DNA from: Mycoavidus cysteinexigens
GTDB taxonomy: Bacteria > Pseudomonadota > Gammaproteobacteria > Burkholderiales > Burkholderiaceae
Direction of reading: 5' to 3'
Assembly (NCBI RefSeq): GCF_003966915.1
Contig: NZ_AP018150.1
Coordinates: 2,108,001-2,172,000, forward strand
Length of the DNA stretch: 64,000 bases
Shown: piece after piece, positions 31,008 through 40,979 of the stretch
How positions within the stretch are numbered: the first letter of the stretch is position 1
Layout of the letters: each line of letters opens with the position of its first letter
Notes under the pieces: generated by a model
Seen by the model: the letters and a program-made list of their open reading frames with translations, nothing else
Databases searched by the model: none
Told to the model about the DNA's origin: nothing
Program-made: the position numbers and the translations under genes

Positions 31008-31811
31008 CTACACCCAAAGCGCTACACGCGTTTTTTTCTTATTAAAGAAAATGAGCGTCACTGACCAACCCAATATACAGAGAGCAAGATTGGTATAAAC
31101 AACCAATAAAGAAGGCGGTATTCCTAATAAAGGGGCGCGTACTATTTCAATCAAATGGGAAAACGGATTAAGCCACATCAACTTCTGACTAAAAGGCAAA
31201 TAATTCGGTCGATACATCACCGGACTCAAGAACATCAAAATCGGCATCACCGCCGCTACTAAATACTCGAGATCCCGCAGTCTAGCACCCAATAAACCAA
31301 GCATTAAGGTAATCCAAAGTAAATTGGCGACGACCAAAATCAAGCAGGGCAAGAGCAGCAGTGAATAATAAGTGAAATTAACCTGAAATACTATAGCCAC
31401 CACAAAGTAAACTGGCAAATTATGCATCAAGTTGATTAGATTTTTAAACACTAACTGAATAGGATGAATCGAAAGCGGCAAAACTAAATTACGAATAATC
31501 GCTGCCTGACGGTTGAATAAGGTAGGCGCTTCGATAATGCAACCTGCAATGAACTGCCAAATGATTAAACCAGAAGTTAACGTAGGAATAAAAGTGCTAC
31601 GATCAATTTTGAATAATTCACTCCAAATAAAGCCAAGTCCTACTGTACCTACCGCCGTGCCTAACGTTAACCAGAAGGGACCTAACACACTACGTTTATA
31701 GCGTGCGCTGACGTCACTCCATGCCATAAAAAAAATCAGCGATGCTTTTTGCATCGCCTCCCTGATGTCTTCCAGTGCGGGAAAATGTCTTTTAGTTGAA
31801 ACGGTTGCCAT
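31008..31811 (-). CDS. wzm: O-polysaccharide ABC transporter, permease subunit
   Basis: A 267-residue ABC-2 permease with about six membrane helices. The motif WSDVSARYKRSVLGPFWLTLG is the classic amphipathic N-terminal signature of Wzm/KpsM/TagG exporters, and FLSPVMYRPNYLP and WLNPFSHLIEIVRAPLLG are typical of the C-terminal half. It partners with the adjacent Wzt gene. Together they indicate ABC-dependent rather than Wzx/Wzy-dependent O-antigen synthesis. Confidence 0.92.
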   Translation of the reverse strand: MATVSTKRHFPALEDIREAMQKASLIFFMAWSDVSARYKRSVLGPFWLTLGTAVGTVGLGFIWSELFKIDRSTFIPTLTSGLIIWQFIAGCIIEAPTLFNRQAAIIRNLVLPLSIHPIQLVFKNLINLMHNLPVYFVVAIVFQVNFTYYSLLLLPCLILVVANLLWITLMLGLLGARLRDLEYLVAAVMPILMFLSPVMYRPNYLPFSQKLMWLNPFSHLIEIVRAPLLGIPPSLLVVYTNLALCILGWSVTLIFFNKKKTRVALWV

Positions 31812-31840
31812 ACAAAATAGTCCATTGATTTTATAAAGAG

Positions 31841-33736
31841 TTATTCATGCGCAACTTGAACATACCCAACAGCTTCAGGCACACTTGCCAGCATTGGTCC
31901 CACGAGCGGAGAATACTCTGGAACCCAGCGCCGTAAATCACGCCGCACCTCAGCATCGGCTAAGATCCGCCGTTGCGTCAGCCACGGCAGCACCTCGTCC
32001 AGGAATGAGCTAGGGACCTCCCTGGCACGCGCAATACGTAATTTTATATGCGGTGTCGGACGAGTTGTTTCATCACATGCGAGCAGTTCTTCATACAATT
32101 TCTCGCCAGGACGTAAACCAGTATATGTAAATTTGACTTGATCCTCAGTCAGCCCAGAGAGCCGAACCAAATCACGCGCTAAATCAACGATACGTACCGG
32201 TTGCCCCATATCGAGAATGAAAATTTCACCACCCTGCCCCATGCTTGACGCTTGTAATACCAACTGCGATGCTTCAGGGATCGTCATAAAAAAGCGCGTA
32301 ATTTCTGGGTGCGTTAAGGTCACGGGCCCTCCTTTAGCAATTTGCTTTTGGAATTTTTGCACCACGCTGCCTGCACTACCTAACACATTGCCAAAGCGCA
32401 CCGTCTCAAACTGAGTAAACTGGGTGGTCTGTTGTAGTGCCTGGCATGCCATTTCAGCCAAACGCTTACTCGCGCCCATTACGTTAGTTGGGTTGACTGC
32501 TTTATCAGTTGAAATCAGCACAAAATGTTTAATGCCGGCGCGAATCGCTGCACGCCCCACCCGATATGTACCCAGTACATTATTCCGCACCGCTTGCCAG
32601 GCATTTAATTCCTCCATAAGCGGTACGTGTTTGTAAGCCGCCGCATGAAAAACGATATGTGGAGCGTAGCGCTGCATAACTTGATCAAGCAATAAAGCGT
32701 CTTTTGTATCTCCTATCACGGGCACTACCGAGAGTTCAGGAAATTTCTCGCGCAATTCCTCGGTCAATGTATACATTGCATATTCAGAAAGCTCAAACGC
32801 AATTAATTGCGCAGGAGCAAAGCGCAAGATTTGCCGACATAGTTCAGAGCCAATCGAACCACCAGCACCGGTTACCATTACCACCCGATCTTTGAGAAGC
32901 GCCTCAACATGGGCGCTGTCAATCGCAATGGGTTCCCTGCCTAAAAGATCTTCTAAATTAACCGGCCGTATAAGTGACAGAAAAGTGTGTCCTTGCGTAA
33001 GCGGTGCTAATGCAGGCAACACCATTACATTTACTCCCGCCCGTACGCACAACGTAGTCACCTGCCGGTGCACCTCAAGCGGCGCCGATGGCATGGCAAT
33101 AATCACATGGTCAGCCTTAAGCTCGCTGGCCCAGCGTTGCAGCTCATTAATCGAACCCAGTATTTTATACCCTTGAATCTCACGACCGTGTTTAGTAGAG
33201 TCATCATCCAGCAACCCAACTAGACGCCATTCACTTGAGCGCATTAATTCACGCACTAAGCTTGCGCCCGCACTGCCCGCACCTAACAGAAGCACCGGCT
33301 TGCCTTGGGCGATCAGACCGCCATACCGATAGAACTCCCGGAGAGTTCGATAGAAGATCCGCGCGCCCCCCATAATTAGAAACAGAAAAATAGGAGCTAC
33401 GATAAACACCGAACGCGGTATGATCGGAGCCGGCTGAAGCATTGCTGCGCCGATCATAACCGCAAAGGTGCTGGCTACAACCGCGCGCACGATGCGCAGT
33501 AAATCTGGCAAGCTCGCAAAACCCCAAATGCCGCGATATAAGCCCAATATGCGAAAAGCCAAGCCATGAATCGGCAACACCCAAACCAATGCCCACAGCG
33601 CACTTTCTTTAAATTCTTGCGGCACCTCGCCATTAAAGCGGACAAGATAAGCCGCTACCCAAGCTATGATAACTGCGCTCAGATCAAAAAAGAATACAAT
33701 CGAAGAGAGCCAAGTGTTTTTAAGCCGAAAAAACAT
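31841..33736 (-). CDS. wbpM: Membrane nucleotide-sugar 4,6-dehydratase, WbpM/CapD-like
   Basis: An inner membrane protein of 631 residues that makes UDP-4-keto-6-deoxy sugars for O-antigen. Four N-terminal helices are followed by a Rossmann module (LLLGAGSAGASLVREL) and a catalytic SDR domain (VTGAGGSIGSELCRQI). The usual YxxxK is replaced by MGASK, the Met substitution seen in WbpM. I chose ATG 33736: it overlaps the stop of the upstream gene (TGATG) and gives MFFRLKNTW, whereas the longer frame to 33775 runs into that gene. Confidence 0.92.
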   Translation of the reverse strand: MFFRLKNTWLSSIVFFFDLSAVIIAWVAAYLVRFNGEVPQEFKESALWALVWVLPIHGLAFRILGLYRGIWGFASLPDLLRIVRAVVASTFAVMIGAAMLQPAPIIPRSVFIVAPIFLFLIMGGARIFYRTLREFYRYGGLIAQGKPVLLLGAGSAGASLVRELMRSSEWRLVGLLDDDSTKHGREIQGYKILGSINELQRWASELKADHVIIAMPSAPLEVHRQVTTLCVRAGVNVMVLPALAPLTQGHTFLSLIRPVNLEDLLGREPIAIDSAHVEALLKDRVVMVTGAGGSIGSELCRQILRFAPAQLIAFELSEYAMYTLTEELREKFPELSVVPVIGDTKDALLLDQVMQRYAPHIVFHAAAYKHVPLMEELNAWQAVRNNVLGTYRVGRAAIRAGIKHFVLISTDKAVNPTNVMGASKRLAEMACQALQQTTQFTQFETVRFGNVLGSAGSVVQKFQKQIAKGGPVTLTHPEITRFFMTIPEASQLVLQASSMGQGGEIFILDMGQPVRIVDLARDLVRLSGLTEDQVKFTYTGLRPGEKLYEELLACDETTRPTPHIKLRIARAREVPSSFLDEVLPWLTQRRILADAEVRRDLRRWVPEYSPLVGPMLASVPEAVGYVQVAHE

Positions 33737-34737
33737 CAGTACGTTCCTTCCTGAATGTATTGACGCCAACGGCAATCAATACGCCATCCCAATGAAATCA
33801 ATATCAACCCCCATGCGGCAAGCATCGTCCACTGAATACCTATTGGCATTTGCATACTAATCAGCGCCAACACCGCACTCACCGCCATTAACCCATACGC
33901 CATTCGGACTGGACCAAGATGGCTGCCATTCATTTGAATCATCCGCTGATAGTAATGCGTACGATGCGCTTGCCAAAATTTTTCGCCACGCAATAGCCGC
34001 TTACAGAGCGTCACCGATGCGTCAGCGATAAATGGCGAGAACACTAACGCTGGAAACCAAAACGGCCAAACTTCGCGCAACCAACCTAAAAAGCCCAGCG
34101 CGCCAGCTAAAAAGCCTAATGGCACCGATCCTGCGTCACCTAAAAACACGCGCGCCGGCGGCCAATTAAATACTAAAAAACCAGCCGCTGCTCCCGCCAC
34201 TAAAGCAGCGCCACCCGCCAAATCAGGAGCCGCGCTAGCGGCGGCGATTGCGTATGCGCTGAACCCAAAAAACGTCATACCGCCGGCCAAACCATCAGCA
34301 CCGTCCATAAAATTGTATAAATTGATCAACCACAGCAATAAAAATACGATCAATACCAATTTCCAACCAGCTAGCGATAGAGAAAAGCCCAACATTACCG
34401 TCAGCACGGCCAGCCCATGAGCGGCAAAGCGCACGCGCGCGGAAAGGCCGCGCCGATCATCAAATTGTGATACGAAAGCCACGAATAATGCAGCCAATGC
34501 AATGGGCCACAAGGTCCGCGCCCAACCGAGCATGCCTAGCACAATGATCGGCACCATAGCCCATCCGCCAATCCGGGGCGTAATCTGGGTATGCAGCGAA
34601 CGATGATTGGGTACATCAGGGGCAAATTGCCGTACTTTTTCTAGCGCCAGCAAACCCCGCAAAATGGCGGCAACCAGCACGGCGGCAACTAACGCCAAGC
34701 TCGGTAATTGAAGCCAAATAACGGAAGCATCAATCAT
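33736..34737 (-). CDS. wbpL: Undecaprenyl-phosphate glycosyl-1-phosphate transferase, WecA/WbpL-like
   Basis: A polyprenol-phosphate sugar-1-phosphate transferase with about ten membrane helices, initiating O-polysaccharide on the C55 carrier. It shows PNHRSLHTQITPRIGG, the catalytic SQFDDRRGL, NLYNFMDGADGLAGG and the FLGDAGSVPLGF motif near the end. 333 residues. It is coupled to the downstream WbpM-like gene by a TGATG junction. An epimerase gene lies upstream in the same operon. Confidence 0.92.
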   Translation of the reverse strand: MIDASVIWLQLPSLALVAAVLVAAILRGLLALEKVRQFAPDVPNHRSLHTQITPRIGGWAMVPIIVLGMLGWARTLWPIALAALFVAFVSQFDDRRGLSARVRFAAHGLAVLTVMLGFSLSLAGWKLVLIVFLLLWLINLYNFMDGADGLAGGMTFFGFSAYAIAAASAAPDLAGGAALVAGAAAGFLVFNWPPARVFLGDAGSVPLGFLAGALGFLGWLREVWPFWFPALVFSPFIADASVTLCKRLLRGEKFWQAHRTHYYQRMIQMNGSHLGPVRMAYGLMAVSAVLALISMQMPIGIQWTMLAAWGLILISLGWRIDCRWRQYIQEGTY

Positions 34738-34833
34738 AGTAGGTAAAATTTGACAAAATCATACAAAATTGGTTAGTGATCTAGCCGCCCTTTTTTATTT
34801 TTGTCAATGCTAAGCTAGCAAGGCTGTCCACTC

Positions 34834-35802
34834 TCATTTTACTACGGCCATCCCAGGTTCTTGATACCAGGTTGCAGTACGCAACAACCCTACCTCCATA
34901 GCATACGGTGGCGACCAACCTAAAACCGTGCGCATTTGCGTGATGTCGAGGCGTAACGGCTGAAGCAAACGATTCATCTGCATTGTCTGCCCCGTTAAAC
35001 GACCCAGCCAAATCAGCCAAGGCAATGGCACCTGCCATAATCGGGCTGGCGCGTCTAAAACACGGCCAAGCTCAAGCACAAGCTGTGCAACGGATAAGTC
35101 AATGCCATCGCTGACATGAAAAACTCGGTTAGCTGCCGCTGCATGGCTTACACATTGAGCAATCGCATCGGCAAGGTTTTCGATATAAATAAAGCTACGC
35201 TGGGCCTGCACAGCACCCAACGGGAGCGGAAAACCACGCTGAATAGCCCGCATGAGCTGCAGAAAATTCGCGCGCACGCCTGGGCCATATACCAATGGCG
35301 GACGCACAATCACAATTTCCATACCTGTCTCACGACCGAGTACAGTCAATGCCTTTTCAGCTTCATATTTGGAAATGCCGTAAGGATCCGTTGGCGCGGG
35401 CAAATCTTCTTCGCGCCACGGTCTGCCAGGCTCCACTTCACCTAGCGCTTTGACGCTACTCATAAAAATAAAGCGATGCGCCCCAGCTCGGGCTGCAGCC
35501 TGCGCAACCCGCAATGTGCCGCTCACGTTAGTAGCGCGAAATGCTTCTAATGGCGCTGACGATGTATCGCGCACTAGATGTACGCGCGCGGCCAAGTGAA
35601 TCACAACCTGTGGCGGCGCCACGCCTAGCAAAGTACTTTCTATATCAGCAAAATCGGCCGCCTCATGCACCAGCTCTGGCACAGGACTCCCTTCGCTGCT
35701 GGCGCGCCGCACTAGCGTATTGACTGAATGCCCTATGGCCAGCAGTTTACGGCATACAGCACGGCCAATAAAACCGTTAGCGCCAGTTACAAGAACATTC
35801 AT
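34834..35802 (-). CDS. NAD-dependent sugar epimerase/dehydratase
   Basis: An extended SDR of about 322 residues acting on nucleotide sugars. The NAD-binding motif is VTGANGFIGRAVCR, the catalytic Ser lies in FMSSVKALGE and the catalytic YxxxK is YGISK. It resembles the UDP-4-keto-sugar reductase/epimerase group near WbpV. It heads the O-antigen run on the minus strand. ATG 35802 (MNVLVTG) is preferred over an upstream TTG at 35805. The 235-base gap up to nrdR is AT-rich and holds no recognisable gene. Confidence 0.87.
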   Translation of the reverse strand: MNVLVTGANGFIGRAVCRKLLAIGHSVNTLVRRASSEGSPVPELVHEAADFADIESTLLGVAPPQVVIHLAARVHLVRDTSSAPLEAFRATNVSGTLRVAQAAARAGAHRFIFMSSVKALGEVEPGRPWREEDLPAPTDPYGISKYEAEKALTVLGRETGMEIVIVRPPLVYGPGVRANFLQLMRAIQRGFPLPLGAVQAQRSFIYIENLADAIAQCVSHAAAANRVFHVSDGIDLSVAQLVLELGRVLDAPARLWQVPLPWLIWLGRLTGQTMQMNRLLQPLRLDITQMRTVLGWSPPYAMEVGLLRTATWYQEPGMAVVK

Positions 35803-36040
35803 CAATTTATTACACAGTCAGGCGGCAAAAGCGTCATTATAGGCCCAATACTCTAAATACGAATATATCTAATGCATATCATTCCACATAAATTTCTAAC
35901 TAATTGATTTTTTATGTTGAATTTAAATTAAAAAAACCTTTTATAATCAATTGGTTACGGATTTTTTATAGAGCGGCGCATAATGAGGTTCATCTTATGG
36001 GGAAAACAGATTAACGCTTACGAGGCAACGGCCCAGTGGT

Positions 36041-36493
36041 TTATAACTGCTTAATTTCTTTAATAACTTGTTGAAACTCGGAAATATCTTCAAAGCTTCG
36101 ATAAACCGATGCAAAACGCACGTAGGCAATTTTATCAAGCTGGCGCAGCTCATGCATGACTAACTCACCCAGCTTATCGCTATTGATCTCACGTTCTCCT
36201 GCGCTTAACAGTTGATACTCAATCCGTGCAATAGCATCATCCACCGCCTCTGCGCTCACTGGGCGTTTACGTAACGCCAGTTGCATGCTCGCCGCTATCT
36301 TATGGCGATCAAACTCAACCCGACTACCCTCTTTTTTTACCACCGCGGGCAAGGCTAGCTCGGCTCGCTCATAAGTTGTGAAGCGCTTATCGCATCCTGG
36401 ACAACGCCGGCGACGGCGAATGGCGGCGCCATCCTCCGCCAGCCGAGAATCGGCCACGTGGGTGTCCTCATGACGACAGAAGGGACAGCGCAT
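36041..36493 (-). CDS. nrdR: Transcriptional repressor NrdR
   Basis: It represses ribonucleotide reductase genes in response to (d)ATP. The zinc ribbon uses Cys3, Cys6, Cys31 and Cys34 (MRCPFC and RRCPGC), followed by an ATP-cone domain ([19 protein letters not shown]). 150 residues, standard. It starts 6 bases after the glyA stop; the glyA-nrdR pair is conserved in Burkholderiales. Confidence 0.95.
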   Translation of the reverse strand: MRCPFCRHEDTHVADSRLAEDGAAIRRRRRCPGCDKRFTTYERAELALPAVVKKEGSRVEFDRHKIAASMQLALRKRPVSAEAVDDAIARIEYQLLSAGEREINSDKLGELVMHELRQLDKIAYVRFASVYRSFEDISEFQQVIKEIKQL

Positions 36494-36499
36494 AACAGC

Positions 36500-37747
36500 T
36501 TAACGATATACCGGAAAGCGTTTGGTCAATGCGGCAACCTGGCCACGCACCCGCTCAAGGGTATTGGCATCGTCGGGCGCCTCTAACACATCTGCAATTA
36601 AATGCCCCACCTGTTCAGCTTCGGCAGTTTTGAAACCACGCGTGGTCATGGCCGGCGAACCTAAACGGATACCGCTTGTCACAAAGGGTTTTTCCGGGTC
36701 ATTGGGAATGGCGTTTTTATTCACCGTAATATGCGCAGCGCCTAAGGCGGCTTCAGCCGCCTTACCCGTAATTTGCTTCGCGCGCAAATCGACCAGCATC
36801 AGATGGCTTTCAGTGCGTCCCGAAACAATCCGCAACCCGCGCTTAACCAACGTTTCGGCCAACACCTTTGCGTTATCTAGCACTTGCTGCTGATATTGCT
36901 TGAATTCTGGCGCCAGCGCCTCTTGGAATGCAACCGCTTTTGCGCCAATCACATGCATCAGCGGACCACCCTGAATACCCGGAAAAATCGCCGAGTTAAT
37001 CACTTTTTCGTATTCGGCTTTCATCAAAATGACGCCCCCGCGCGGGCCACGCAAGCTTTTATGCGTGGTTGTCGTCACGAAATCAGCATGGGGCACTGGA
37101 TTGGGGTAAAGGCCGGCCGCAATCAAGCCAGCATAATGGGCCATATCTACCATAAAATACGCGCCGACCGACTTTGCAATACTCGCTAAACGCGCAAAAT
37201 CAATCCGCAATGAAAACGCTGAGGCACCTGCAATCATTAATTTTGGAGTATGCTTTTTAGCCAGTTGGGCGACCGCCTCATAGTCGATATCTTCAGCCTC
37301 ATTTAGACCATAGCTCACCACATTGAACCATTTGCCGGACATATTGACCGGCGAGCCGTGCGTTAAATGTCCACCATGCGCCAAACTCATGCCCAGAATG
37401 GTATCGCCTGGCTTTAGCATCGCAAAAAAGACCCCTTGATTGGCTTGCGAGCCAGAATTCGGCTGCACATTCGCCGCCTCAGCGCCAAACAACCTTTTGA
37501 CGCGCTCAAGCGCAAGCTGCTCAACCTTATCAACATATTCGCAGCCACCGTAATAACGCTTGCCCGGATAGCCTTCCGCATATTTATTCGTCAATTGCGA
37601 ACCTTGCGCGGCCATCACCGCCGGGCTTGTATAGTTTTCCGATGCAATCAACTCAATATGAGCCTCTTGGCGCTGGTCTTCTTGCTGGATTGCCTGCCAT
37701 AATTCAGGATCAATATTGGCGATAGTGTGCTTGGTTTTGTCAAACAT
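36500..37747 (-). CDS. glyA: Serine hydroxymethyltransferase
   Basis: A PLP enzyme that converts serine and tetrahydrofolate to glycine and methylene-THF, the main one-carbon source. It shows [30 protein letters not shown] and the PLP lysine in [14 protein letters not shown]. 415 residues, typical. Together with serC earlier in the window it covers serine-glycine flux. The 266-base gap to the divergent SDR gene must contain its promoter; I see no clear boxes. Confidence 0.96.
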   Translation of the reverse strand: MFDKTKHTIANIDPELWQAIQQEDQRQEAHIELIASENYTSPAVMAAQGSQLTNKYAEGYPGKRYYGGCEYVDKVEQLALERVKRLFGAEAANVQPNSGSQANQGVFFAMLKPGDTILGMSLAHGGHLTHGSPVNMSGKWFNVVSYGLNEAEDIDYEAVAQLAKKHTPKLMIAGASAFSLRIDFARLASIAKSVGAYFMVDMAHYAGLIAAGLYPNPVPHADFVTTTTHKSLRGPRGGVILMKAEYEKVINSAIFPGIQGGPLMHVIGAKAVAFQEALAPEFKQYQQQVLDNAKVLAETLVKRGLRIVSGRTESHLMLVDLRAKQITGKAAEAALGAAHITVNKNAIPNDPEKPFVTSGIRLGSPAMTTRGFKTAEAEQVGHLIADVLEAPDDANTLERVRGQVAALTKRFPVYR

Positions 37748-38025
37748 GGGAACGTCTTTAATGAGTCAAGGTAACTGGACCGAAAAAACCGCTTTGAAGT
37801 ACAAGCGAACGAACATTTTGATATGATTCACTGATCATCTTACACAAAATTCTTAGTAGTCTTTAAATTATGCAGAACCTTTCATAGTAAGAATCTGCTG
37901 CCGCGAACTCAGCGCTATGCTGCGTTTGCTATAAAAACTCTCCCCTTTTTGCTCTACCCATTCTAGGGAGCAATGCGCATAACTGGCGGAGAAAACCTCA
38001 ATCATACAATAAGGTGCACCACAAT

Positions 38026-38772
38026 ATGATCGTACTTATTACTGGAGCTTCTGCTGGCTTTGGCCAAGCTATCGCGAAAACTTTCGCCCAAGCGGGCCAT
38101 CGCGTAGTTGCGACTGCCCGCCGCGCGGATCGATTGCAAGCGCTGGCCGACGAAATCGGTGAGCGCTTGTTGCCAATCCCACTTGATGTACGTGATCACG
38201 CTGCGATTGCAGCGCTGCCTGGCTCGCTGCCGCCTGACTTTGCCGAAGTTGACGTACTCATCAATAACGCCGGTTTAGCGCTTGGCGTAGCCCCTGCGCA
38301 AGAAGCCGCGCTTGAGAATTGGCAAACCATGATAGACACCAATATCAACGGTCTCGTACGCATGACGCATGCTTTTTTGCCCGCTATGATTAAACGTAAT
38401 CGAGGCCATATTGTAAATATAAGCTCGATTGCCGCCAATTATGCCTACCCAGGCAGTAATATCTATGGCGCTAGCAAAGCCTTCGTCAAGCACTTCAGCC
38501 TTAATTTACGCGCTGACCTTGCAGGCACTGCAGTGCGAGTGACAGACATTCAGCCTGGCTTATGCGGCGGTACTGAATTTTCAAATGTGCGCTTTAACGG
38601 CGATGATCAAAAAGCCGCTACACTGTACCAAAATGTACAGGCGTTGACCGCAGAAGATATTGCCGAAGCGATTTATTGGGTCACCAACCGACCCGCGCAC
38701 GTTAACATCAACAATATAGAACTGATGCCCGTTGCTCAATCATTTAGCGCCTTACCTGTGCATCGGAAATAA
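38026..38772 (+). CDS. ydfG: NADP-dependent short-chain dehydrogenase, YdfG-like
   Basis: A classical SDR of 248 residues resembling E. coli YdfG, which oxidises 3-hydroxy acids such as L-allo-threonine and serine. Cofactor motif TGASAGFG, NNAG, catalytic Ser in NISSIAA and Tyr-x3-Lys in YGASK are all visible. The C-terminal PVAQSFSALPVHRK is YdfG-like. I chose ATG 38026 because AAGGTG lies ten bases upstream; the open frame extends only four codons further. In Burkholderia ybgC would be expected before tolQ; this SDR occupies that position. Confidence 0.88.
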   Translation: MIVLITGASAGFGQAIAKTFAQAGHRVVATARRADRLQALADEIGERLLPIPLDVRDHAAIAALPGSLPPDFAEVDVLINNAGLALGVAPAQEAALENWQTMIDTNINGLVRMTHAFLPAMIKRNRGHIVNISSIAANYAYPGSNIYGASKAFVKHFSLNLRADLAGTAVRVTDIQPGLCGGTEFSNVRFNGDDQKAATLYQNVQALTAEDIAEAIYWVTNRPAHVNINNIELMPVAQSFSALPVHRK

Positions 38773-38821
38773 GACCCTTCAGCCTAATTCACCCCCTTAT
38801 TTCATCTGTTTTGCGCTCTCT

Positions 38822-39514
38822 ATGATCACCTCCTCTACCCAAGATTTATCCATCTTCTCTCTGATTCTTCATGCCAGCGTATTGGTGCAAGCCGTCATGG
38901 CATTATTGCTAACGCTCTCGTTAGTGTCATGGACATTTATCTTTAAAAAGTGGTTTGCCTTACGCAACGCGCGCGCGCAAACGGAGCGTTTTGAACATGA
39001 TTTTTGGGCGAGTGGGAATTTACAGACCCTCTATCAGGGTACGATTGATCAACGCCACAACGCAGGCGCGCTAGCGCGGATTTTTGAATCCGGCATGCGT
39101 GAATTCTTAAAAACCAAAGAAAAAAATATGCATGACGCGAGCGCCATTTTAGACGGCGCCCGGCGCGCCATGCGCGCTGCTTTTCAGCGTGAAATGGACG
39201 TGCTTGAAGCGAATCTCTCTTTTTTAGCATCGGTGGGTTCGGTCAGCCCGTATATCGGTCTGTTTGGTACTGTGTGGGGCATTATGAACTCATTTCGCGG
39301 CTTAGCTAACGTCCAGCAAGCCACGCTTGCGAATGTTGCGCCTGGCATTGCTGAAGCGCTGGTTGCAACTGCAATTGGTCTATTTGCCGCGATTCCAGCG
39401 GTCATCGCCTACAATCGCTACGCGCACGATATAGACCGGCTATCCATGCGTTTTGAGACTTTTATTGAAGAGTTTTCAAATATTTTGCAACGTCAAACAC
39501 ATACTCAGCCTTAA
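38822..39514 (+). CDS. tolQ: Tol-Pal system protein TolQ
   Basis: An inner membrane proton-channel component that energises TolA together with TolR, for outer membrane constriction during division. Three helices: one near residues 14-36, and two around residues 130-200 with ASVGSVSPYIGLFGTVWGIM and GIAEALVATAIGLFAAIPAV. ATG 38822 (MITSSTQDLS) gives 230 residues, the usual size; the frame is open upstream but overlaps the SDR gene. First gene of tolQRAB-pal-cpoB. Confidence 0.94.
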   Translation: MITSSTQDLSIFSLILHASVLVQAVMALLLTLSLVSWTFIFKKWFALRNARAQTERFEHDFWASGNLQTLYQGTIDQRHNAGALARIFESGMREFLKTKEKNMHDASAILDGARRAMRAAFQREMDVLEANLSFLASVGSVSPYIGLFGTVWGIMNSFRGLANVQQATLANVAPGIAEALVATAIGLFAAIPAVIAYNRYAHDIDRLSMRFETFIEEFSNILQRQTHTQP

Positions 39515-39549
39515 ATTTACAAATATAATCGCTTTCAGAGAATCCTCTT

Positions 39550-39993
39550 ATGCCCGCCGCTTCTATCCGTTCTACGATGCGTAGCCGTCGCCGCGCAATG
39601 GCTGAAATTAATGTCGTGCCTTATATTGATGTGATGCTCGTATTGCTCGTTATCTTTATGGTGACAGCACCGCTTGTAACACCCTCGGTCATCAATTTGC
39701 CGAGCGTCGGCAATGCCGCACTCGCCCAACCCGCGCCACCCATTACGCTCAACATCCACGCCAATGGACAACTGTCAATCAGCTATCAAAATGGCGGCAA
39801 GATGCGCGAAGACACGCTGTCAAAAGCTGAGTTAGAAAACTTCTTACAAAAACAGCAAGCTTTAGCTCCGGATCAACCCGTAGTAATCGCAGCCGATAAA
39901 AATATCCAATATCAAACCGTCATAAGCGTTATGTCCGATCTGAAAACTTGGGGCATCAAGCGCGTTGGCCTATACGTTCAAGCATCAAAATGA
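39550..39993 (+). CDS. tolR: Tol-Pal system protein TolR
   Basis: An ExbD-type partner of TolQ with one membrane helix (PYIDVMLVLLVIFMVTAPLV), whose Asp is the proton-path residue, and a periplasmic domain ending in VMSDLKTWGIKRVGLYVQ. 147 residues. Its TGA overlaps the tolA ATG by 4 bases. Confidence 0.94.
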   Translation: MPAASIRSTMRSRRRAMAEINVVPYIDVMLVLLVIFMVTAPLVTPSVINLPSVGNAALAQPAPPITLNIHANGQLSISYQNGGKMREDTLSKAELENFLQKQQALAPDQPVVIAADKNIQYQTVISVMSDLKTWGIKRVGLYVQASK

Positions 39994-40841
39994 AACACGA
40001 CACGCCCTCTCCATTTAGCCCACCACGCGAACGCGGCACTCGGCGCGCGCTTGTCTGCGCCGTGCTAATGCACACCTTATTATTCGCTTTTCTATTTTAT
40101 GGCATCCGCTGGCAAAGTAACCCGCCTGCAGGCGCCGAGGCCGAGTTATGGAGCGCCCCGCCTGAAACAACATCTAAAGCTACGCCGGCCCCCGCAATTG
40201 TAGATCAAACCGCGCCAGCGCCCCATCAACCCGAGCAGGCCGAAATCGCTCTCCAGCAAACCAAACCCTCTAAGCCAGAAACCACACAGCAACAACAGTT
40301 AGCGCAGCTCAAGCAACGGCAAGCAGCGCAGAAGTTGCAAGAGCGTCAACAACAGGCGGCACAAGAGAAAGAGAAGAAAACGCGAGAAGCACAACGTAAA
40401 CTGCAACTTGCCGAGCAACAGAAAACCCTCCAGGCGCAGCAAAAAGCTCAGGAAGCGGCAAAACAGCAACGCCAAGCGCGTCTCTTAGCGCTCCAGGGTC
40501 TTGCCGGCCAAAGTCCCTCTGCCGCTGGCATGAGCACAAACGGATCAAGCACTGGCGCTGGCGGCCACAGTTCAGCCGGCTATGTCGATAAAGTACGACG
40601 GCACGTTAAATCAAATATGGCATTCAGCGCAGACTCCACTGATGGCAATCCACAAGCTGTTGTATCCGTGCAATGCGCCCCTGATGGCACGATCCTAAAT
40701 GCACAAATCACAAAAACTAGCGGCAATCCAGGATGGGACGATGCCGTATTGCGTGCTGTACAAAAATCCGACCCTATGCCGCGCGATAGCGATGGTAAAG
40801 CTCCGTCTAGCTTTACTTTTACCTATCGCCTCAATGATTAA
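39990..40841 (+). CDS. tolA: Tol-Pal system protein TolA
   Basis: An inner-membrane-anchored periplasm-spanning protein. One membrane helix (ALVCAVLMHTLLFAFLFYG) is followed by a Pro/Ala region, a long Gln/Lys/Glu/Ala helical rod (about residues 85-170) and a TonB/TolA C-terminal domain with VSVQCAPDGTILNAQITKTS. ATG 39990 overlaps the tolR stop (ATGA), giving 283 residues. Confidence 0.92.
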   Translation: MKHDTPSPFSPPRERGTRRALVCAVLMHTLLFAFLFYGIRWQSNPPAGAEAELWSAPPETTSKATPAPAIVDQTAPAPHQPEQAEIALQQTKPSKPETTQQQQLAQLKQRQAAQKLQERQQQAAQEKEKKTREAQRKLQLAEQQKTLQAQQKAQEAAKQQRQARLLALQGLAGQSPSAAGMSTNGSSTGAGGHSSAGYVDKVRRHVKSNMAFSADSTDGNPQAVVSVQCAPDGTILNAQITKTSGNPGWDDAVLRAVQKSDPMPRDSDGKAPSSFTFTYRLND

Positions 40842-40979
40842 GCTAAGGCTTGTCCTACTAGCCGAATTAGAGGCCCTATATGCAACACACAAAGCTTTCG
40901 CCACGCTATCGTGTCATGCTATTTTGCTACCTGTTACCATAGTCTTGTAGTTGAGACAAAATACCAACCTAAATTCATT

